Positions 33,104 to 44,530 are shown, numbered from the stretch's first letter. The stretch is 64,000 nt of DNA from Symbiodinium sp. CCMP2592 (GCA_905221615.1 CAJNDT010003791.1:248001-312000); one strand, 5' to 3'. Made by a program: numbers and translations. The notes: generated by a model from the letters alone, not told the origin.

Positions 33104-33448
33104 GTGAGGGTTAAGGGCAGTGCCTGTCGACGGCACGCCACAGCGGATGGGAACGGTGGCTCCGACATTCTCCACCTCTCGCACCAGCAACTCCAGAACG
33201 GGACCAACTCGCAGGTCCTGCCAGTCGAGACCACAAATCATCTTGCCCCGCTCTTTCGGCTTTCTGACAACATCTCTAAGACATGGATCGTAAAAGACTG
33301 GCCGCACAGAATGAGTTCAGGCCTCAACCCAAAGAGGTATAGGCTTGGGTCTGAAGTGGCGCCGGGCGTGAGTAGGTGTGGGATGACCCACCACTCACCA
33401 CTGGCTGCTTTTGGCCAAACACCGAGCACCATGTCGCATAAGCCTTAA
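33104..33448. other. GC-rich block open in several frames on both strands
   Basis: The plus strand has an uninterrupted 114-codon frame (VKGSACRRHATADGNGGSD...). The minus strand has two overlapping frames, one with PVFYDPCLRDVVRKPKERGK and DWQDLRVGPVLELLVREVEN, the other with EWWVIPHLLTPGATSDPSLY. The minus pair would make one product only with a frameshift near 33,290. Composition is clearly gene-like compared with its flanks, but strand and frame cannot be decided by eye. It may be an old gene fragment. Confidence 0.4.
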
Positions 33449-33851
33449 ATCTTGAATCTCGGAACCTAGCTGTAGGTGTACTCGAGTTGCGTGCCAGTTG
33501 GGCCAGACTTGGCGGACGCAAAAGAGTCACGCACCGGAACCCCGATGCCCTAAACGGCCTTGAACCTCGAACCCGAGCCCTGAAGATTGTGTTCGGATTT
33601 CAAAGGTTTCGTCGTCTTACTCGATGTGTTTGTCTTTCCGCTTTACGGCGGTATCAATAAATATCGAAGCCTAAATAATTACCATTACTGTTCCTTTTGG
33701 GCTCTTTAATCTAGGTATAGTAGAGTAGAGCCCAAACCTCTATTCTCATTATTATTCGGCCCTATGCTAAACCTCCAGACTCCGTTCTAGTAACCCTTAT
33801 CTGAGCAGTTAGAATTCTGCGAGCAGTCACCCTAAACCCTTACATCCACAG

Positions 33852-33880
33852 GCGCCGCCTGCGCCGGCTGTGGAGGAGGC
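33852..33880 (+). CDS. Orphan exon-like block, cassette copy 1
   Basis: After CATCCACAG, reads APPAPAVEEA. A GC (GCATGAGAGCG) stands where the sister copies have GTGAGAGCG, so the donor is GC-type or mutated. Upstream intron words GCGAGCAGTCACCCTAAACC are shared with copy 3. Confidence 0.45.
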
Positions 33881-34480
33881 TTGGGCATGAGAGCGCACTG
33901 AATGACCCAGGTGGTTTAGGAATTAGGGCCTAGGGTTTAGGGTTTGGGGTATCAGCTTCGAAGCAGGTTGGGCGAGTGACAAGCTAACATTCTCGCGGCG
34001 AGATTAGGGAAGCCGTTTAAAGACTCCACAACGTGGTGGCTGCGGCTACCGACAGTCTGAAACCCCGTTTAAAACAGTGGATAGTTTCCGAAGGGAAGAA
34101 TATTTGGAAGGTTCAGGGCCCCTGATTCAGGGCCCACAGGAAGTTCATGGTACCGTAGCCAAGCAAACTACCCTGTGTTCCGAATTGACGCTTACTAGAT
34201 TCTTGAGTAATTAGTAGCCGAGTAGCCGTTTTGGCATTTTCAGGATCCCGTTATTAAAACCGAAAAGTAGGAAAAAGGGTACCCTTTATTATATTGGAGC
34301 TACTCAGGAACCTAGCTTGTGTTGGGCTTTGAGGTTTTGTGTGCAGAGCCTTTACGAGAGGCAAGGGCTCGAAGATCTTCTCGCTCGGTGGTGTGGACTC
34401 TGGTTTTGCTCGTTGCGTTCGTCGTATATGTATAAACGTCTATAGGTCCTGAGGCAGTAAGCTTACCCGTTCATCCAAAG

Positions 34481-34515
34481 GCGCCGTCTGCGCCGGCAGT
34501 GGAGGAGGCCTGGTC
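34481..34515 (+). CDS. Orphan exon-like block, cassette copy 2
   Basis: After ATCCAAAG, reads APSAPAVEEAW and ends at GTC|GTGAGAGG. It lies 629 bases after copy 1. Confidence 0.45.
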
Positions 34516-34983
34516 GTGAGAGGCATTGAGGCTTTGGGGAGAAGGTGATCAGGGTAGCCGGTTACAGATCCCGCAATGTTGCCGTGGTTCTTGCCTCCTT
34601 GCAAGGAGGCAGTGGCTGGTGAGTGACCAGTCTGCTAGCAGAATATATAATCAATTGCAAACTGCAAACACACCTGGCTGCAATTTCTCAGAGCCTAGAC
34701 TTGAAGCAGCCCAACCACACTGACACATTAGCCCCTTCACTTGCTCCCGTACTGGCTTATACCCTGGAATGTCAAGGCGAAATGTCGGAAAACTTGTATC
34801 CCGCTACAGACCCTATTTCAGAGCAGGAGTCGCAGCTTAATAAAAATTTGGTTTGGTCTTCTTGGGGCTTTGGAGTTTCAGCGTGTCGGTAGGCCTTGCT
34901 GGCGATGTGTGCCGGCTTTCTTTTTATAGTGCTCAAGGTGTAGGGCAAAAGCAAGTTTGGCTATTACCTGATGTTTTTGACCC

Positions 34984-35035
34984 TAAACCCCCCAAACCCC
35001 AAACCCCCTAAACCCTAAACTGGGGGGGGGGGGGC
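34984..35035 (+). repeat. CCCTAAA run followed by a homopolymer G run
   Basis: Impure CCCTAAA/CCCCAAA units and then about 14 consecutive G. The homopolymer may be a slippage or assembly trouble spot. Confidence 0.8.
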
Positions 35036-35253
35036 ACCGTGGCTTTGTTGGCCTCCAGCCCCTTTCACCTTCAGGGTCCAGGAATATAACTTGAATTTGA
35101 AGCTTACCCTGTGTTCAGAATTGGTGTTTGCCGGTACGTTTGAGGTTAAGGGCAAACTTATGCTGGTGGGCTTTTAGGTTTGAGGCTGAATTAGACGGTT
35201 TATAGGATTTCAGCCACGTCGCGAGCAGTCCCCCTAAACCCCTGCATCCACAG

Positions 35254-35288
35254 GCGCCGCCCGGGCCAATTCCAGAGGAGGCCTGGTC
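35254..35288 (+). CDS. Orphan exon-like block, cassette copy 3
   Basis: After CATCCACAG, reads APPGPIPEEAW and ends at GTC|GTGAGAGCG. Its downstream intron carries a family C element (35,312-35,420) that copies 1 and 2 lack. Confidence 0.45.
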
Positions 35289-35884
35289 GTGAGAGCGCTT
35301 TGAATGACAAGACATGGGTGGTTGTCAAAATTATGGTCCCTTTTTGGGTCCCTAATATCATACGGCACCTAATATTTAGGGTACCCAAAAAGGGACCATA
35401 ATTTTGATAACCACCCACATCGATGTCCAGCTTGAAGTAGGTTGATCGGTTTGGGCTTTGGAGAACCCGGAGCCCTACACCCGGAAACCACGCAGTTGAC
35501 TTGTGGTGAAGGTTTGGAGATGGGTTTTTCACAGAGTTTCGAGTGTAGAGTTTGGGGAAGCCGGTTAAAGGCCCCGCACCGGAGCGGGAGCGGTGGTTTT
35601 CCTCCTGGTGATATTCGTCCCCAGCAGGCTCCGTATTCTCATTGATGCGTTCGAATACCCTACAACCGTAAACCCTCTTATAATCATTAAGATGCCCATA
35701 TGATGTGAAGTAGACCATGTCAGGGATTTGTGTGAGTGTCTATCGGGCTCTGCAGGAGTTGTGATGATCACGTACGTTTGTTTTGTCTTACTGTGGGGAT
35801 ACGAGTACTAACAAGTAACAAGTCTACGTACCTCATGTTCATGCAATGCTATGCGGACTTGAATAAGCCTCAGGGTCCAGGTGT

Positions 35885-35935
35885 GTATGTATGTATGCAT
35901 GCATGTATGTATGTATGTATGTATGTATGTATTTA
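35885..35935 (+). repeat. TGTA tetranucleotide microsatellite
   Basis: About ten TGTA units. Open frames across it are artefacts. Confidence 0.9.
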
Positions 35936-35986
35936 TGTACATATGTATGTTAACAATGTACAGGTATGTTATTATGTTCAACCCAG

Positions 35987-36105
35987 CTTCGACGATCTCC
36001 ATGCTGCCGCAGAGACGTACGATCCGCCAACCCAGTGTGTGCCAGCTTGCACCAGAGGAACTCCCTACATCAGAGCCACTCCGGCTAGCACCAGCTTCTG
36101 GACAG
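35987..36105 (+). CDS. Orphan exon-like block
   Basis: After AACCCAG and ending at CAG|GTAGAA in phase 0. The frame reads STISMLPQRRTIRQPSVCQL then PEELPTSEPLRLAPASGQ. The next intron is mainly one family A' element (36,118-36,225). Confidence 0.42.
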
Positions 36106-36117
36106 GTAGAAGCTAAC

Positions 36118-36225
36118 CCAAAGGGTCCAAAGTACTTATATGGTAGAACCTAGGGTTTCTATATTAGGAATTACTATTATGATTTGGGGAAGTATCCCCC
36201 ATAACAGTACCTGGGACCCTTTGGG
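36118..36225. mobile_element. Family A' element filling most of a short apparent intron
   Basis: CCCAAAGGGTCCAAAGTACT with its complement. It lies between CAG|GTAGAA at 36,106 and ACACAG|GTGACG at 36,256. The implied intron is 150 bp, of which 108 bp is the element. Confidence 0.8.
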
Positions 36226-36255
36226 TAAGGCAATGCCAGAGGAACGGCGTACACA

Positions 36256-36350
36256 GGTGACGCAGCCACGGCAAGCTCCTGAAGGAGCGGATCTACAGAT
36301 TCAAGCAGGCAATCGAGAAAGAGCGCTTGAGAGCTTTATACTTGCTTAGG
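36256..36350 (+). CDS. Orphan exon-like block, possibly terminal
   Basis: Phase 0 after ACACAG reads VTQPRQAPEGADLQIQAGNR and ends ALESFILA before TAG at 36,348. An alternative frame from 36,266 reads GKLLKERIYRFKQAIEKERL and has better codon use. Which one is real depends on the splice phase. It runs directly into a family J repeat. Confidence 0.35.
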
Positions 36351-36726
36351 GGTACGAGGAAATAAAATTCAATTTCTGTTATTATAATCCCTAAGAAACA
36401 GCTAAAATTATTATTTTTGCTAGTGTTCTAAGTTCAGCATAGTTTGATGGAAGGTCTGAAGTGAGAGCTCGACAAAATGACCGCGATGTCTGAAGCATGA
36501 TCACCTCAGCGCAGGCACATTCCCTAAGGGTCCATGTACCCAAATAGCATATACATTGGCCCCAATGTACCTAGGACTACTTTAAGGCCAATGTTTATAC
36601 TATTTAGGTACATGGACCTTTAAAGAATGAGAATTGAGACAGAGACTTGGGATTCTCAGGGCTTCACTTGGCCCCGCTGCCCTTTCAGAGCTGCTACTTG
36701 GGAGCAGCGCCAGAGGCACATGCCAA

Positions 36727-36958
36727 CCCGGAGACTCCAATGTCCCTTAATTAAGGAATATACCTTAAATTATAGTAGGATCCCTAATATGATTTAAGGA
36801 ATATCCCTTAATTAAGGAATATACCTTAAATTATAGTAGGATCCCTAATATATGATTTAAGGAGTATTCCTTAATTAAGGAAAAAACCTTAAAGTATAGT
36901 AGGATCCCTAATATGATTTAAGGAGTATTCCTTACTTAAGGGATATTGGAGTCTTTGG
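36727..36958. mobile_element. Family O inverted-repeat element with three internal tandem units
   Basis: Ends GGAGACTCCAATGTCCC and GGGATATTGGAGTCT. Inside are three 61-63 bp tandem units (TTAATTAAGGAATATACC...TAGGATCCCTAATATGAT). The copy at 44,043-44,155 has one unit, showing the ancestral form. Confidence 0.85.
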
Positions 36959-37501
36959 GAAGGCATGTCTGCCACAAGCCGCTCCTGACTGCTGGAATGA
37001 GGGAGCCGATGGTCTGCCACGGCAGCCGGCACAGGTTTCGAATCTCATAAACGCCAATGTTGAGGGTTTAGGGGAATGCAGCCGGCACGCCAAATTGCAA
37101 ACCCAGCTGTCGCACTCACCGTACTATCCGGAAGCTGGTTAATTTTTGACGGCATGGTTATATCTACTTCGGATCCTAATTGAGCTGCTCATAGGTCATA
37201 GCTGGTAATTTCGCGAAATTTCCAACCACCCATGAACCTTCACGCGAGCCACCCTTCTAACCGTACAGAAACTGACTGAAAGCTCGGGTTTCACGACACC
37301 ACAAACCCATAAATACGAACTGCATGAACCCGTATAGAAGCCTAGGTTTTCCAATGTTCTAAACCCTGAGCTCGAAATCCTAAACCATAAACCGCCTAAT
37401 CCCTAATCCCTTTAAAGGAACCTCATAGATTCCTTAAAGGAGCCCTTTTTCTCCCTTTAAAGGAATCCCAGACTCCCGGACCCTAGGATGTTGCGCTCCA
37501 G

Positions 37502-37546
37502 GTCCCCGCCGTGGTGGTGGTGACGCCGGTGGAGGATCCCCCAGAG
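37502..37546 (+). CDS. Orphan exon-like block, 15 codons
   Basis: Bounded by CTCCAG and GTCCCT, phase 0, reads VPAVVVVTPVEDPPE. A family P element begins nine bases later. Confidence 0.45.
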
Positions 37547-37554
37547 GTCCCTCT

Positions 37555-37658
37555 ACGGTTGATGATAGAAATCCTGCATTACCTTAAGGATCCTAAACTA
37601 CGGGAATTATGGTATATTCCTTATTATGGGTAATGCAGGATTTATATCATCAACCGTA
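37555..37658. mobile_element. Family P inverted-repeat element
   Basis: TACGGTTGATGATAGAAATC with a GATTTATATCATCAACCGTA right end, 104 bp. Only one copy was found in this window. Confidence 0.82.
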
Positions 37659-37762
37659 TTACTCTGGGCATCAAAATAGTTTAGGGTTTAGGGAGCCTTA
37701 TATACTAGTAGTATGGTCTTAGGGCCCAAAAGCCTCTATGGATGAGTCCTTGGAATTGGAGC

Positions 37763-37865
37763 CCTAGGGTTCTTGGCTGGAGCCCTAGGGTTTTTGGCTG
37801 GAGCCCTAGGGTTTTTGGCTGGAGCCCTAGGGTTGTTGGCTGGAGCCCTAGGGTTGTTGGCTGGA
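37763..37865 (+). repeat. 21-bp minisatellite with a 7-codon period
   Basis: Five units of CTAGGGTTTTTGGCTGGAGC type, open on both strands (plus GALGFLA repeats, minus NPRAPAK repeats). A degenerate AGGTT-rich stretch to about 38,080 follows. The period divisible by three explains the open frames; coding is not supported. Confidence 0.85.
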
Positions 37866-38343
37866 ATAGGTGCTTTGGTTGTTTGTTGTTGTTGCAGGTT
37901 CCCTACAAGGTTTCTTGAAGATTTCTGCAGGGTTACCACAAAGGTTAGTACAAGGCTTCCGTAGGGCCACTAGAAGGTTGCAAAACAGGTTCCGTAAGGT
38001 TGCAATAGGGATACCACAAGGTTCTTGCAGTGCTGTTCCAATTGTACAACGGCCAAAGCTTGCACCACGCTCAAAGTAGCAGAATGTGTAGGATCCCAAT
38101 TAGCCCCTATGATGGTTTTCTTAAGGGTGCCGTGAACGGTTCCTGTAAGTTGCTTCTATAGCTCAACCCTAAACCCTCTTCCCTTATGTGTTGCCTGAAG
38201 ATCTTAGTGGCGTGTGAGTTCAAGCATACATTGGAGTCGAACTGAGGGGTGATGACCCAGGATCACGTCTTGGTGACTGCCTTGCTATTGCATGTCTGGT
38301 CTGACGGACATCACTCAGGGTGTGGAGCTGAAGCCCATGATGT

Positions 38344-38484
38344 CATAGGGACCCTTGGGGGGAAGGGGAAGTGGGGGGTAGGGGGCCCTAAACCCTAAAC
38401 CCTAAACTGCCCGCAATAATAAGGCCCATTCAAGGAAGTCTGGTCCCCTACCCCCCTCCCCTTTAGCCCCCTACGGGTCCCTAT
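38344..38484. mobile_element. Family Q inverted-repeat element with a CCCTAAA loop
   Basis: ATAGGGACCCTTGGGGGGAA and GGGGGTAGGGGGCCC pair with CCCCTACCCCCCTCCCC and GGGTCCCTAT. The loop contains three CCCTAAA units. Confidence 0.78.
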
Positions 38485-38497
38485 GGTGATGCTCAAG

Positions 38498-38541
38498 GCG
38501 ACGAAGAAGAAGAGGAAGGGGCATAATTCGGCGAACTGCAG
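38498..38541 (+). CDS. Weak exon-like block, basic
   Basis: After CTCAAG reads ATKKKRKGHNSANC, which resembles a nuclear localisation signal. An alternative frame is acidic (GDEEEEEGA) and stops. It begins 13 bases after a family Q element. Confidence 0.25.
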
Positions 38542-39042
38542 ATGATCCACCCTAAGGCTCCATGTACCCATATGGTATATACTTAGGCCTTAAAGTGCCC
38601 TTTAAGGCTTAAGTATCTACCATAAAAGGTACATGGAGCATTTGGGCCATGGAATGAATCGGATTCGGGGTGACCCACCAAGCGACCCGCCAGCTAGCAT
38701 GCTGGAATATGGGGTTTCCGAAAATTAGGGGTACCTCATATTGGGGCCCTTATAATGAGGATCCTACTCTGTAGGGTACTGTATTAGGGTCCCCTATTTT
38801 CGGAAACTCTCATATAAATTCTCGACGAAGGCAGAGCCCTACTCTGATACTTAAGGCCCCTTTCAGAAGTCTTGCATTTGCCACCCGAACTGCTTCACCT
38901 CGACTCCCGAATGTTTAATAGGATCATGTATAAGGGGATAGCCACTTTAAACGAGCACTTGCGCAGAACCAATAACGACGGAGGGATCCCAGGGGTCCAA
39001 GGCTGCAAATGGCAGCCCCTACCACCACCAAGCCCTACCTGG

Positions 39043-39115
39043 GGATCCAAAAACCGACTGATTTGGGGTTGGACCCTCTAGTTAAGGGGTCAGATCCTAC
39101 TATTTTGTAGGGTTT
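39043..39115 (+). repeat. Family N dispersed repeat
   Basis: GGGGATCCAAAAACCGAC through CTATTTTGTAGGGTTTGG. A second copy is at 43,540-43,615. Inverted ends are weak. Confidence 0.6.
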
Positions 39116-39192
39116 GGGGGATACACTTAAACAATACACTCCAACACCCAAGGCCCCACACCCTAAACCCTGCTTAAATCTTAACCTTGCAG

Positions 39193-39230
39193 CTGCACCC
39201 GCACCTACGCCTGGACTCCCAAAGTCTGAG
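39193..39230 (+). CDS. Orphan exon-like block, Ala/Pro
   Basis: After CCTTGCAG reads APAPTPGLPKSE. The donor is unclear (GGGGTGTAGG). Confidence 0.38.
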
Positions 39231-39576
39231 GGGTGTAGGCACCAACCTGCAAATCCCTAGACCTCATGAGCATGTGACTTACCAAGCAATGTTGTAGGCA
39301 CCTTGATTTAGGAGTAACTAAATCCCTTAGGCTCTAAGAACTCATAGTTTCAGGCTTCTGCGCCCAAAGACCACACTTCAACCGTATGCAAGGTTTTTGT
39401 GCTATTTTGAGCCTTAGGGAATGGTTTTCTCATGTAGGGCTACTTTGTTCATACACCCCGTGTTCTATGTCCCGTGATTCTTTAAGCGTAGTTACAGATC
39501 TTAAAACCTCCGGCAGCTCGCCCGAATCGCCTGAACCCTACACTGTATATAAGCCCTAACCTCCCCCTGCAAAGAG

Positions 39577-39647
39577 GTGCCACCCGCACCGCAAGCTTCT
39601 CCTGAGCTTCCCGACGAAGCGACGCTGAAGGCGGGAGGGTCGGCCAG
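39577..39647 (+). CDS. Orphan exon-like block
   Basis: After GCAAAGAG reads VPPAPQASPELPDEATLKAG then GSA. Same Ala/Pro/Glu style as the cassette blocks. A minus-strand frame over it is a shadow. Confidence 0.42.
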
Positions 39648-41224
39648 GATTCCCCAAGTCAAAGTACCCCTTGATAATGGGGGTAAAGGGTTTAGGGGTT
39701 TAGGATTCAAGGCTTTAGGGGTTTAGGGGTTTAGTGTGTAGGGCTTAGTATGTAGGGTTTAGGGGTTCAGGGTTCGTATAGTAGCACACCTCAAGTGCCC
39801 ATCAATAGAATCAATGTGGTCCTTGTGGGATCTGGCGAGGGTCTACGGTTCTTCCGGATGTTGGGACCTTCGAACATGTTAAGCTTGTAATGTCCACGCG
39901 GGCGACAACACGCAATCCTATTTCCGCCTTTCTTAATTTACATGTGGCCGTGGCATTCTCTTCTCACATTCGTTTTGCTCAATTTGTTGTTCCTCGGTTC
40001 CTTTCGCAGTTCGGTCGTCGATTTGGCTTCCGCTCAGCTTTCTGTTGGTTTTGGAAACCGTGCTGATGCTGCTCAAGTCCCAGGCTCCGTTAAGGGGCAG
40101 CGGAATGGGCTAAGCTCCCGAGGGAAAGTTCCAAGCCGGATCTGGGAACGGGGTGCTCATTCTTATCGTTTGTACAAAGCCTCATAAACCCTAAACTCCT
40201 AAACCCCTAAACCCTCAAGCCCTAAATCTTAAATTCCTAAAGCCCTAAATCCAAACCCCTATATAAACCCTAAAGCCCGAAATCCTAAATCACCAAAGCC
40301 CTAAATCCCTAAAGCCCTAAATCCTAAATCCCTAAAGCCGTAAACCCTTACAGCCCTAAAGTACCCCTTAAAGCCCGACAGCCCCGAGCTCCCCAGTCTG
40401 TGCAAAACCCCGTAGTTTAGGGTTTAGGGTTTAGGGGTAAGGAATAGGCCTTAAACTTGTATTCAGGATCCCTCGTTTTGGTGGGTTTACGGTCTATATG
40501 CCCTCAGTATATCTTAGTAATTTTAAATATATTCCTTAAATCCCAAAGGGTCCTAGGTACTGTTATGGTGGATACTTCCCTAAATCATAATAATACTTCC
40601 TAATGTAGAAACCCTACATTCTACTATAAAGGTACTTTGGACCCTCTGGGAATGAAGGTTTTGGAACGTCAAAAGGTCGGCAATTCCACGTGTCCGTGAG
40701 GCGCCGAGTGCCGGGATGACTGGAGAGGCCACAGCAGGGTCAGCTCAGGGGTAGATAGAAATAATTTATCATTTTTGGCTATTATAATTCCTAAGAAACA
40801 GCTAAAATTACACTTTTTGCTAGGGTTCTAAGTTCAGTATAGTCAGGGTTCTTCTGTGGTTTGGGTTTAGGGTTTATGGGTTTAGGGTTTAGGGGTTTAG
40901 TTTTTAGGGTTTAGGGGTTTGGGTTCTTGTTTGGTTATTGAGGCGTATGGGCAATTAAGCTTATTTTTTTTTTGTGCGGGTCTGTTTTTGGCTGTAGGAT
41001 TTGCTGTATACTTGCTGGCTTGGGAGCTTACGGTGCAGATGTTTAGGGTCGTGCTGGGCAGGGAACTCGGGTGGGGTTAGGGGCGTCCTGTCATTGTTTA
41101 GCAGCGTTGCAGCTTCCCATAGCATTGAGTTGTTAAAGCATTTTCTCTGACGTTAACTCGTAGACATCAGCGAAACACCATTCAATCAGCATTAACCCCC
41201 AGCATCACACCATTGAGATGGTCA

Positions 41225-41302
41225 CCGTCAGTGTTATCATGACCACCACCCATCATCATGATGATCATCATCATCATCACCATCATCATCATCACCTAAA
41301 CT
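41225..41302 (+). repeat. ATC/ATG triplet microsatellite
   Basis: Impure CAT/ATC triplets directly 3' of the minus-strand coding-like block at 41,303-41,419. Confidence 0.85.
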
Positions 41303-41419
41303 CTAAGCCCCAAGCCCTGGAGCATCATCATCCTCGTCCTCATCCCAATCATCCACTCGCCTAACACTCCAAGGGGTCCATCCTGAATCTTGCGCCAACC
41401 AAACTCGTGTAGCAAAGTT
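41303..41419 (-). CDS. Minus-strand exon-like block with acidic C-terminus
   Basis: On the minus strand, after CTGCAG, the frame reads NFATRVWLAQDSGWTPWSVR, then RVDDWDEDEDDDAPGLGA and TAG. Trp-rich followed by an Asp/Glu tail looks protein-like. It may be a terminal exon, or a repeat-derived frame, since the Asp run reads through ATC triplets. Confidence 0.35.
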   Translation of the reverse strand, partial: NFATRVWLAQDSGWTPWSVRRVDDWDEDEDDDAPGLGA

Positions 41420-42839
41420 CTGCAGCTCTGCATTGTCACCCACCAGACCTTGTGATTCTAAGCCTCAGCCCTTCATGAAGTCAGCCCTGGACGAAAGCCA
41501 GGTTTCAAGAAGCGACAGGAACATTATTGCTATGCATGTTTGTATCAGTGTCATCGTGGTTAAGTACGTGTATGTATCTTCACTGTGTATGCATGTGCAC
41601 TCTTGTCTCGAAGGCAAGATGATGTGTCTACTCCTCAATAAAGCGTGACGTTGTCTCCCGAGGCAGATTCGCAGGACGCGTCATCCAAGAGCCGTGCAGC
41701 CAAGGCAGGACGGAAAGCTCATGAGCAAAGGGTATAGGGTTGAGGGTTTAGGGTAGTGTATAGGGTTGTGTAGGGCTCTACCTAGTCTCACAAGGACTGT
41801 GTGTAGGGTTTCAGCGGGTTTGTTAAGGTTTGATCATGCTTTTGTTTGGTTTCATAGGGGTGTATAAGGGATGAATTGCACAGGGTGTTCGATTCAAAGG
41901 GCGACTGCCAAAATCAGCTAAGGATTGCTGGTCTATGGTCTTTGGTCCACACAGCCACATGCCACCACACTTCTGAAACTTAAGTGCAACCTGAATGGTG
42001 CTCGCTATAGGTTGCAACCCTAAACCCTGAAGCCCTAATCCCTATACACCCTTACAAACACTAAACCCTAAAGCCAAAACCCTGGACCTAAACCCAAGAC
42101 ATTCGACCCTAAACCCCAAAGCCCTAAACCCAAGGAGCAGCCCCAAGTCGTCGTTGTAGCTGCAGAAATTCACCGCATGAGTTCTAGGGAACAGCAAGCA
42201 CTGGGAGGTTCCTGGAAACGTAGTAAGTATAGTTATAAGTACCTTGAAATGTAAAACCCTAGTTACGTAAGTCCTTGAAGGTGGTTTTTAAGGTTTCGAA
42301 CAGGGTGACGTAAGGGGTCTATACCCAAAGGCCCCAAAGTAGTCCTTTTTGGGGTTCATATATAGAATCCTATAGGGTAATCCCAAAAAGGAATTACTAT
42401 GGGGCCTCTGGGTAAGGGCATTTATTTGGGTGTTCATGGGACTTAGTAATCCTAGAAGCCCAAAAGTTGGACACCCAATAGCCTCAATCCTTAAGAGTAA
42501 TGCACAGGGAATCCCAGCTCTATTTGGCCTTGATCCGGTTTCCAACTTTATGGGGTTTACTGTAGAGGGTTGGGTTCCTGAAGAGGTTCCTTAGTCGGTT
42601 CTCTGTAAGGGATCTATAGGGGTTTAGGAATTAGGGTCTACTTGGACGTGGATGAGACTTCGTAACTTGCAGGGCTCCTTACAGGTGTCTACAAAGGCTT
42701 TATAGGATTTCAAGAAGTAAGTACAGTTAAAAGCACCTGGAAAGTATAGTCCTAGTCGCTAAGTCCCCTGAACCTTTAAGCAGTGGCGGTTGTAGGCGTT
42801 GTAGGATCCAACGTTATAGAGGATTCAGGGGTTGGGTTC

Positions 42840-43461
42840 TTAGGCCTGTAGCACCTCTAGGATCTTACAGGTTGTGACGTTTCTGAGATGGATGTGCGGT
42901 ACATCAACCTGGATGTCCCTGGGGGCCCAGCGATGGCAATGCCCAGTTTGCTCTCGAGAAGGCAATGTTAGCGACACGCTGCAGTGACCCGACATCGGTA
43001 AGCAAATTCGCAACAGGCCAGACCCCGGGGAGTACGCGCAAATGCGGCCGCTAGTCAGGCAGTCAACGCGCATTTTACAGCCCACGTATCAGCACCCGAG
43101 GAGCGATCGGATTGGTCAGCGACCATCACTGTCTGGATGCATTCAGCTCCTCGAGTGCAGGGCCAACCGGCTCCGTGGCGCCGCCGCCAATTGCGCCCCG
43201 AAGGCTTCCGACTGGGTCAATTGCTTCCAGGTTTATTTGTGCTCTTGGAGGTTTCACGCCGCTGGGAGAGCCTGGCAGACTCACCAAACTGCGTGTTGTT
43301 TAGCCCGCTCCAGTTGAAGGTGTGGAGCAGAGGGAATGAAGCGGACAGCCGACAGGGGATTCTGCAAGCTGCTCAACGAAGATGGGACACTCATGGCCTT
43401 CTCAGCATTTCCGGAGCAACTAACAAGCCTGACAGGAGCGAGCAGGCAGTGCTGCAGTGAA
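42840..43461. other. GC-rich block without repeats, probable decayed coding sequence
   Basis: About 600 bp of balanced, non-repetitive sequence in an otherwise repeat-rich area. The longest plus frame (43,137-43,460) includes RRWESLADSPNCVLFSPLQL and RWDTHGLLSISGATNKPDR, but other frames are also open and no splice pattern is consistent. No family recognised. Confidence 0.3.
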
Positions 43462-44439
43462 ATGCAGTAATCGCACTACTGCATGTAGGGCTGAGAACTT
43501 CTTGAGTCCGGACACGCCGTGCTAAACCCTAAGTACCTGTGGATCCAAAAACCTACCGTTTTCTGAGTTCTACCCTCTAATTTAGGGGTCATAACACCCA
43601 CTATTTTGTAGGGTTTAGGGTTTTAGGGTTTAGGGTTTAGGGAGGGGCCACTGGTAAACTCCACCACCAGCCCCAGACCTCAAGTGTACAGCAAAAGCCG
43701 ACTGTGGAGTACTACAACAGGTAGAGCCTTCTTTGAGCGGTTTGGGGGTTTACCTGCAGGATTACGGGTACAGTATTTGGGGGTTTGTATGCTTAGGGTT
43801 GCAACCCCTAAACCTACATGCTTATGTATATATCTTTTGAAACTCCCTCAACTTCCTAGACCCTCCAGTTGCCCCTTACTATCCCCCAAATACCCACCTT
43901 GAGGAACCGTAAGGGTTCTCTTAGACTGTACTTGGGGGTCCTGGTTTAGAACGCAAGCCGCAGTTGGATGGCTCAAATAAAGGTAGTCCCTATTTAGGTA
44001 GTTCCGGGCCAAAGTATATACTATGTGGGTACACGGACCCTCCCCAGAGACTCCAATATCCCTTAATTAATTAGGGAGTATACCTTAAATTATAGTAGGA
44101 TCCCTAATATGATTTAAGGAATATTCCTTAATTAAGGGGTATTGGAGTCTCTGGGTCTAGCCTAAACCCTAAACCCCAATGTCATTACTAAACCCTAAAC
44201 CCTAAACGCCTAAACCCTAAACCCCCTAAACACTATATAAACCCCAAACCCCAATGGGATTGAGGGTCATGGGCCTGCAGAGTAAATCTCTTCGGATTTG
44301 GGGTTCCGAGTCTTCTTTCAAAACCCTGAGGTTTAGGGTTTAGGGTTTAGGGAGATTGTGGGGTTTTAAACTGAATTATAAATGCTTCCCCTTAGGCTCC
44401 TTTTCAAAACCAACAGGCTCTAAGGGCTCATATAGGGTT

Positions 44440-44530
44440 CCTTTAAAGGGATCTATAAGGTTCCTTTAAACGGATCTGTAAGGGGTCCTTTAAAGGGATC
44501 TATAAGGGGTCCTTTAAAAGAATCTATAGG
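44440..44530 (+). repeat. CCTTTAAAGG-centred tandem units
   Basis: Four units of GGTTCCTTTAAAGGGATCTA type, each palindromic. Single units of the same kind are scattered, for example near 21,240, 37,420, 49,780 and 57,850. Confidence 0.7.

Noticed and set aside
34205-34240. Similarity to the dinoflagellate spliced leader (GTAGCCGTTTTGGC)
   Set aside because: The match is partial and lies inside a family M element. The GGGCCATTTTGAGCC words of family K are also only partial matches. No convincing relict leader was found upstream of either RCC1 gene.
37736-38099. Open frames with GALGFLA or NPRAPAK repeats
   Set aside because: The 21-bp minisatellite has a period divisible by three, so both strands stay open without coding.
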